In this document: one piece after another, positions 58,740 to 64,000 of the stretch
How positions within the stretch are numbered: position 1 is the first letter of the stretch
Layout of the letters: every line of letters starts with the position of its first letter
NCBI GenBank assembly: GCA_002632325.1
Contig: NSJK01000011.1
Location: 1-64,000, forward strand
From: Lysobacterales bacterium
GTDB taxonomy: Bacteria > Pseudomonadota > Gammaproteobacteria > Xanthomonadales > Rhodanobacteraceae
Reading direction: 5' to 3'
DNA: 64,000 bases
Translations under genes and position numbers: made by a program
Notes under the pieces: generated by a model
The model's database searches: none
The model's input: the letters and a program-made list of their open reading frames with translations, nothing else
Told to the model about the DNA's origin: nothing

Positions 58740-60578
58740 ATGATCGACACCCAGCGCACGTCGCAGCCTGGCCCGAACCGTCTGCGCAGCAACCTGCGCC
58801 GCCTGTGCGTGATCGCGCTGGCGCTGGGCATTGCCGCCTGCACGCCTGCCGGCGATTCGAATGTGCGTCCCGAAGTCGACACGGCCGCCGCGCACGCTGA
58901 TGCCGCCCAGGCCGACCAGCTCTTTGCGCAGGGTCGTCTGGATGAAGCCGCAGCGGCATACCGGCAGCTTGCCGACAGCGAACGCGGTGCGGTGGCCGAC
59001 CACTATCGCCTGCGTGCAGCAGAAACCTTGCGCGACAACGGCAAACTCGACGAAGTCGCCTCGCAACTCGAAGACATCCGTCGCCGTCGTCTGCATGGTG
59101 AAGACCTTGCGCGCTTCGACCTGCTCGAAGCCGAGATCGCCCTGCATCGCCATGATCCCGCGCGTGCCGATGCCTTGCTCGACGCCATCGACCGAGAGGC
59201 CAGCCCGGCCATGCACATGCGCGTGCTCGAACTGCGCGCACGCAGCCAGCTCGCCCGCGGAGATGCCTTCACCGCTGCGCACACGCGCGCGCAACTCGAT
59301 CGCGATCTGCAAGGACTCGATCGCGAACACAACCGCAAGGAATTGCTGACGACGCTCGCCACCATCGACGTGCAGACGCTGCGCGATCGCTTCTCCACGC
59401 TCGCTCCCGACGACCCGCTGCGCCCCTGGATCGAGCAGGCGATGCGCAAACAGGGGCAGGCGCTGCCACGCACCTTGCCACAGCCCAGTCGTCAGATCGG
59501 CACGGTCGATGCAAACGCCGGCGGCAACCTGCGTGCCGAGGGCTACCATCCGCCGCAACGAGTCGCCTTGCTGTTGCCATTGAGCGCGCAGTTTGCCAGC
59601 GTCGCGCAGTCGATCCGCGACGGTTTCATGACCGCCTGGTCCGCCGAAGCGGTCGAACAGCGTCCGCAACTGCGCGTCTACGATTCGGGCAAGACGCCGC
59701 AGGAAGCCATCGCGGCCTATCGCAAGGCGGTTGCCGAGGGTGCCGATCGCGTGGTCGGACCCTTGCTGCGCGAAGCGGTCGGCGCGCTGTTCCACGAAGT
59801 GCTCGAAGTGCCGGTGCTCGCGCTCAATCATCCCGATACCGGCGAGGTGCCGCCGCCGGGCAGCTCCGAATACGGCCTGCTGCCCGAAACCGAAGGCGCT
59901 CAGGTGGCCGAACGCATGCTCGCGCGCGGCATCACGCGCAGCGCGATCATCGGTGCCCAAGCCGATTGGTCCGAACGTGCGTCGCGGGCGTTTCGCGCGC
60001 AGTTCGAGGCCGGTGGCGGCGCGATCGTCGGCCAGGTGCAACTGGGCGACAAGGACATCAACTACGCCAAGTCGATTGCCCAGGCCACGGCCTCGCTCGG
60101 CGAAGGCAGCGAGGCCGGCGCGTTCATCAGCGTGCGCCCGCAGCAGGGGCGCCTGTTGGTGCCGCAGTTGCGAGCGGCGCGCATCAAGGCGGCGTTGTTC
60201 GCGACCTCGCACATCTATGCCGGCGACGCCAATGCGATGCTCGACCGCGATCTCGACGGTGTGGAGTTCTGCGATGCGCCGTGGCTGTTCGGACCGATCG
60301 CGGGGCGCCCCGATCGCAGTCTCGTCGGCCCGCAAATCGACAGTGCCAATGGCGCCGGTGGCCGTCTGTTCGCGTTCGGCATGGATGCCTATGCGCTGCT
60401 GCCCTATCTCGACTGGCTCGGCAGCCATCCAGACGCCTATCTCAATGGCGCTACCGGCCAGCTCACGGTCGACCGCTTCGGTCGCGTGCATCGTCTGGTC
60501 GGCTGGGCCCGCTTCGACAACGGTCTGGCGGTGCCAGTGGTCGGCGCACTCGAGGCCGTGCCGGTGCCTGCGCAGTGA
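58740..60578 (+). CDS. lpoA: Outer-membrane lipoprotein LpoA, activator of PBP1A
   Basis: This 612-residue lipoprotein has a signal peptide ending in the lipobox LGIAAC (lipidated Cys near residue 34), a TPR-like N-terminal domain (about 50-230), a Pro-rich linker, and a C-terminal periplasmic-binding-protein-fold domain starting at RVALLLPLSAQFASVAQSIR. This is the LpoA (YraM) architecture; LpoA stimulates penicillin-binding protein 1A from the outer membrane. GGAGAGG precedes ATG 58740. yraN overlaps its stop. Confidence 0.95.
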   Translation: MIDTQRTSQPGPNRLRSNLRRLCVIALALGIAACTPAGDSNVRPEVDTAAAHADAAQADQLFAQGRLDEAAAAYRQLADSERGAVADHYRLRAAETLRDNGKLDEVASQLEDIRRRRLHGEDLARFDLLEAEIALHRHDPARADALLDAIDREASPAMHMRVLELRARSQLARGDAFTAAHTRAQLDRDLQGLDREHNRKELLTTLATIDVQTLRDRFSTLAPDDPLRPWIEQAMRKQGQALPRTLPQPSRQIGTVDANAGGNLRAEGYHPPQRVALLLPLSAQFASVAQSIRDGFMTAWSAEAVEQRPQLRVYDSGKTPQEAIAAYRKAVAEGADRVVGPLLREAVGALFHEVLEVPVLALNHPDTGEVPPPGSSEYGLLPETEGAQVAERMLARGITRSAIIGAQADWSERASRAFRAQFEAGGGAIVGQVQLGDKDINYAKSIAQATASLGEGSEAGAFISVRPQQGRLLVPQLRAARIKAALFATSHIYAGDANAMLDRDLDGVEFCDAPWLFGPIAGRPDRSLVGPQIDSANGAGGRLFAFGMDAYALLPYLDWLGSHPDAYLNGATGQLTVDRFGRVHRLVGWARFDNGLAVPVVGALEAVPVPAQ

Positions 60579-60952
60579 CGAGCGGCCGTGCGCTTGCCCG
60601 CGATACCGGCGCGCAGGGCGAGGATCTGGCCTGCGCGCATCTACAAGCTGCAGGACTGCGCCTGCTCAAGCGCAACGTGCAATATCGCCACGGCGAACTC
60701 GATCTGATCATGCTCGAAGGTGCAACCGTGGTCTTCGTCGAGGTGCGCTATCGTCGCGGCGGCGGCTTCGGTGACGGCATCGACTCAGTGACCGCGCGCA
60801 AGCGCGAACGTCTGACACGCGCCGCGGCGAGCTTCCTCGCCGAACAGCCGCAATTGGCGCGCGCAGCCTGCCGCTTCGACGTGATCGCGATCAGTGGCAG
60901 TCCGACTCAGCCGCAGTTCGACTGGCGGCGCAATGCTTTCGACGCTTCCTGA
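60575..60952 (+). CDS. yraN: YraN family (UPF0102) endonuclease-like protein
   Basis: This 125-residue protein belongs to UPF0102, a restriction-endonuclease-like fold of unclear role. GAQGEDLACAHLQAAGLRLL, RHGELDLIMLEGATVVFVEV and YRRGGGFGDGIDSV are the family blocks, with the E-L-D and E-V residues in the catalytic positions. GTG at 60575 overlaps the lpoA stop (GTGA). A longer frame to 59966 is inside lpoA. Confidence 0.92.
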   Translation: MTSGRALARDTGAQGEDLACAHLQAAGLRLLKRNVQYRHGELDLIMLEGATVVFVEVRYRRGGGFGDGIDSVTARKRERLTRAAASFLAEQPQLARAACRFDVIAISGSPTQPQFDWRRNAFDAS

Positions 60953-60962
60953 GGTGAATCCG

Positions 60963-61553
60963 ATGTCCCTGCGCCAGCCCCTGCCCATTCTTGCCCTGCT
61001 TCTGCTGATGCCGCTGCTCGGCGGCTGCTTTGCTGCCGTGGTCGGCGGCGCCGCCGTTGCCGGCAGCGCCGCGCATGACCGTCGCGACGTCGGCACCTGG
61101 ACCAGCGACAAACGCATCTTTCTGGGCGCCTACAACGATCTCAACAAGGACAAGGAACTGGCACTGCGCAACGACGTCGTCATCACCGTCTACGATGGCG
61201 TGATGCTGCTCGCCGGAACCGTGCGCAACGAGGAGCTCAAGCAGCGCGCACAGAAGATCGTCAGCGGCTTCGATGGCACGCGACGCATCATCAATGAACT
61301 GCAGATCGGCACACCGCAGGGTTTCTGGTCGCGTCGCCGCGACAACACCATCACCGCGCATGCCAAGACCGCCCTGCTCGACCTCACCAGCCTGCCGGGC
61401 TTCGATCCCACGCGCGTCAATGTCACCACGGTCAACCGCATCACCTATCTGATGGGCCGCGTCTCGCACGAGGAAGATGAAGCAGTGACCTCGATCGTGC
61501 GCGAGGTCAATGGCGTGGAGAAAGTGGTCAAGTTGTTCGAATACACCGATTGA
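60963..61553 (+). CDS. dolP: Dual BON-domain outer-membrane lipoprotein DolP
   Basis: This 196-residue lipoprotein has a signal peptide with lipobox LLGGC (Cys near residue 22) and two BON domains (about 45-115 and 125-195; GVMLLAGTVRNEELKQRAQK, TYLMGRVSHEEDEAVTSIVR). DolP (YraP) binds anionic phospholipid and supports outer-membrane integrity. GAGGTG precedes ATG 60963. In E. coli diaA lies between yraN and dolP; here the gap is 10 bp and diaA is absent. Confidence 0.95.
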   Translation: MSLRQPLPILALLLLMPLLGGCFAAVVGGAAVAGSAAHDRRDVGTWTSDKRIFLGAYNDLNKDKELALRNDVVITVYDGVMLLAGTVRNEELKQRAQKIVSGFDGTRRIINELQIGTPQGFWSRRRDNTITAHAKTALLDLTSLPGFDPTRVNVTTVNRITYLMGRVSHEEDEAVTSIVREVNGVEKVVKLFEYTD

Positions 61554-61593
61554 GGGCTGCGCGCGTGCCGCGGGCACGCACGCAGCGCCATCC

Positions 61594-63657
61594 TCACGGC
61601 GTGATCACGATGTGGTTGCTCGCGCCCGTGAGATTGCGATTGAGCGTGATCCACAGCTCGTTGCTGCCCGCACGCAAGGACGGGAACCAGTCCTGATCCA
61701 TCACCAGCGTCGTGCCATTGAGCTTGAGGCTCGGATAATTGCCCGAAGCAAATCCACGCACGATCATGAGCGGGTGGCGCAAGGTGCCGGCACCGACCGC
61801 GATGTTTGCATCGAGGCTGTTGGCAGCGGCGCTGAAGGTCAACGCGGCGTAGACCGGATCGTAGCCAGCGGGCGCATAGTTGCGCGTATCGGGCCGGTTG
61901 ACGCCGGCCGGTCCCGACGTGGCCACACTGCCGACGCTCGCCGTGAGCGTCACCGTCTGCAGCGCTTCGGCTTCGCTCACTTCGAGCCCGACCGGGTCGG
62001 TCGAATGCGCACCGAGCACGATCCAGGTCGAATAGCTCTGGCGCGGATAGCCCGAACGCATCGGCCCGTTGTCGCCCGGCGCGGTATTGGTGTTGGATTC
62101 GTAGCTGGTCTGGCCGAGGAAGCCGTACTGCGTGCCCCAGGTCAGGCGCGTGTTGTTGGTGGCGGCGTTGGGCGTGCCGGAATCAAAGCTCCACGAAATC
62201 GCCTGATACGGCCAACTGTCCTGCCACGGCATCAGGTAGCCATCGCCCGCGGCGCCGTTGGCCGAAGTCGTGTTCCAGCGCGCGGTGAGGTCGTGATACC
62301 AGGGGTTGCGTCCGCCACCGGCGTCCTGCTGCAACAGCGGCTGGGTCTGCACGATGCCCATCGTCGCATCGGTCGCACTGATCCATTCCTTCACGTAGGG
62401 AATCGTGTTCGGCTGATTCCAGCTCCAGGCGCTGTTGAGACTCACCGGCGCGCTGGTGCTGCTGAACTTCCACAAATCGCCCCAGGCCACGCCGCTGACG
62501 TCCTGCGAGCCATCGCCGTCGAATTCAAGTTCGCCATAGGGCGCGCGCGAGTCGTCGTAGAGATAACCGGCGGGCAAGGTGCTCATGTCGTAGCTCACCG
62601 CCCACAGCGGATCATCACGCCCGGTCGCGAACACCCAGTCGATCGTGACCGGCAGGTTGACCGTCTGCGGCGCACCGCTTTCACGGCAATTGCGCGGATA
62701 GTTCTGGGTAAAACGGAAGATCGCATGATGGCGACCAGTGAACACGCGTTGGAAGTTGCCGCCGATGAAGCCGCCCAAGGGTGAGTCGTCGCCATTGCAG
62801 ACGCCGCCATCCAGCCACGCCGAATGCGAGACCACATAACCGAATCCCGCGTAACCGCCGTTGCCGTAGTTGGTGACGCCGATCGTGCGCGTACTGTCGT
62901 TGGGCATCTGGTAGCGGAATTCACGCAGCGCGCCGCCACGCGCGCCACCCGGACCGGCCGCGCCATTGTTGTGCGCGAGCACCGCCACGCGCGGACGCAG
63001 CAGGCTGTCGCGCCAGGTGAAGCGATCACTCGTCATGCCGGCCACGCTCACGCCGTTCTCCTGCACCAGGAAATTGCTGCCGGGCGGCCCGCTGCCTTCG
63101 AAGCCGTTGGCGAAGATGGGGTCGGGCAGCGCACTGCTGCGCAGCGCGATGTCGTCGAAATACACGGTCGGCTGCGTGCCTGCGGATTCGCTCTGGATGT
63201 CGATGCGGTCGAACTGCGTGATGCTCGGGAACGCGCTCGCCAATGGCACGCTGACTTCCTTCCAGGTGCCCGCGCTTGGCCCGCCGCCGGTGATGTAGGT
63301 GTTGAGCGGCTGGCTGGCCTGCGCCGAGGTCACGGTGTTCTGCAGGAACAGGGTGAACTGCTGGCCGCTGCCGCTACCGCCGTGGATCCACAGATGCAGG
63401 GTCGGCCATGCGGAAACGGACAGGCCCGCGCCCGGATCGACCATCGACACCGCGTTGAAGTTGTTGCCGGCGAGCGAGATCGACTGGCTTCCCCCATGCA
63501 CGGGCGCGGGATTGGCGAAGTTGATGCCGCCACCCCAGGACCAGTCCTCGAAACCGTTCTGCAACGCATCATCGTAGATCAAGAGATCCGCATGCGCGGT
63601 GTGACTTGCTCCGACGAAGAGCAATGCCGAGACGATCAAGACCTTCGCGATCCCCAT
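61594..63657 (-). CDS. Large secreted protein, carbohydrate-binding-like N-terminus, internal IF-x-x-x-FE tag
   Basis: This 687-residue protein has a signal peptide (KVLIVSALLFVGASHTAHA, cleavage near residue 23). A beta-rich jelly-roll-like domain follows (about 24-178), as in carbohydrate-binding modules. PIFANGFEGSGPPGS at about 181-195 is a linker with the tag also seen at the end of the protein at 55985. The remaining 490 residues are rich in Trp, Tyr, Gly and Asn and resemble no family I can name; a polysaccharide- or surface-binding role is possible. GGGGA lies 6 bases before ATG 63657. It is convergent with dolP. Confidence 0.75.
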   Translation of the reverse strand: MGIAKVLIVSALLFVGASHTAHADLLIYDDALQNGFEDWSWGGGINFANPAPVHGGSQSISLAGNNFNAVSMVDPGAGLSVSAWPTLHLWIHGGSGSGQQFTLFLQNTVTSAQASQPLNTYITGGGPSAGTWKEVSVPLASAFPSITQFDRIDIQSESAGTQPTVYFDDIALRSSALPDPIFANGFEGSGPPGSNFLVQENGVSVAGMTSDRFTWRDSLLRPRVAVLAHNNGAAGPGGARGGALREFRYQMPNDSTRTIGVTNYGNGGYAGFGYVVSHSAWLDGGVCNGDDSPLGGFIGGNFQRVFTGRHHAIFRFTQNYPRNCRESGAPQTVNLPVTIDWVFATGRDDPLWAVSYDMSTLPAGYLYDDSRAPYGELEFDGDGSQDVSGVAWGDLWKFSSTSAPVSLNSAWSWNQPNTIPYVKEWISATDATMGIVQTQPLLQQDAGGGRNPWYHDLTARWNTTSANGAAGDGYLMPWQDSWPYQAISWSFDSGTPNAATNNTRLTWGTQYGFLGQTSYESNTNTAPGDNGPMRSGYPRQSYSTWIVLGAHSTDPVGLEVSEAEALQTVTLTASVGSVATSGPAGVNRPDTRNYAPAGYDPVYAALTFSAAANSLDANIAVGAGTLRHPLMIVRGFASGNYPSLKLNGTTLVMDQDWFPSLRAGSNELWITLNRNLTGASNHIVITP

Positions 63658-63880
63658 GTCGATTCCCCTGAATTTTTCTCGACGCTGTCAGAGGGGATAC
63701 GCAAATGGGCGCCCCCGGCTGCCATCATCGCGCACAATCGATCGCGCCATCGCAAGGGTGCTGGAACAAGGCCTGATCCGGCGTTCCAGCCGACGCCGGA
63801 CGAAGCCAGCCCCCTGCCCCGCAAGCCGCCGCAGACTGCGCGTTCCGGACCGGTTCACGCCTGTCCGATCACGCAGCCTG

Positions 63881-64000
63881 TCAGCAGCCTGATAGCGCAG
63901 TGCAGGGATGCACTGCACGCGAATCGATCACGCAAGTGATTGATTCGTCGGAGACGAGGCCGGGCATGTACCGGACTCGTCGAGCTGAAGAAGTACAGGA
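63881..64000. repeat. Chain of adjacent stem-loops, copy 2 (cut by the window edge)
   Basis: From TCAGCAGCCTGATAGCGCAG onward this copy matches 54702-54821 with 3 differences in 120 bases. H2, H3 and H4 are complete, H5 is cut off by the end of the window, and H1 is only partly present. The orientation is the same as copy 1. The remainder of 63658-63880 is the upstream region of the secreted-protein gene; I see no other gene there. Confidence 0.85.

Noticed and set aside
58656..60491. 611-codon open frame on the minus strand
   Set aside because: It is the antisense shadow of lpoA, which has a lipobox, ribosome site and family domains.

Overview
The window looks like chromosomal DNA of a GC-rich gammaproteobacterium of the order Lysobacterales (Xanthomonadales), probably a Rhodanobacteraceae-type organism. 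This is an inference. It rests on the gene order pilB-pilC-pilD-coaE, mutT-secA, M23 peptidase/dciA, lpxC-ftsZ...mraZ and rsmI/lpoA-yraN-dolP, on a Nudix-ThiE fusion, on abundant GTAG-type palindromic repeats, and on short IF-x-x-x-FE tags in secreted proteins. No marker gene was compared with a database.

Layout. Positions 1-1195 hold a tandem array of GTAG palindromes. A membrane-fused spermidine-synthase-like protein follows (1196-4210, minus strand). From 4337 to 7903 there is a type IV pilin locus: a TfpZ-like accessory protein, pilA with a sigma-54 promoter and a clear terminator, and a TMTC-like membrane glycosyltransferase with TPRs. From 7980 to 13818 seven genes overlap end to end: sugar aminotransferase, acyl carrier protein, KAS III, Rieske oxygenase, SDR reductase, NeuD-type acyltransferase and a second KAS III. 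Together they look like a pathway that makes a short acyl chain and attaches it to an amino sugar. A Wzx-type flippase, several glycosyltransferases, a methyltransferase and an epimerase follow (14068-22506). A HEPN-MNT toxin-antitoxin pair and gene remnants lie among them. A second, larger GTAG array (22601-23730) closes this accessory block, which separates pilA from pilB.

From 23854 the core genome resumes: pilB, pilC, pilD, coaE. A small islet with an O-GlcNAc-transferase-like gene (29097-31389) lies between coaE and mutT. It is bracketed by direct repeats of the coaE 3' end and the mutT 3' end, as expected after a single-crossover insertion. Then come mutT-thiE, secA, an M23 peptidase, dciA and lpxC. 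The complete division and cell-wall (dcw) cluster runs on the minus strand from mraZ (54396) down to ftsZ (38662). Most of its genes overlap by four bases, and it has a readable promoter with four MraZ boxes.

The right end carries a TauE-type exporter, a LamG-domain secreted protein, rnpB (RNase P RNA) with an enlarged P12 helix, rsmI, lpoA, yraN, dolP and a large secreted protein. Two copies of an unusual chain of five adjacent hairpins lie upstream of mraZ and at the right edge of the window.
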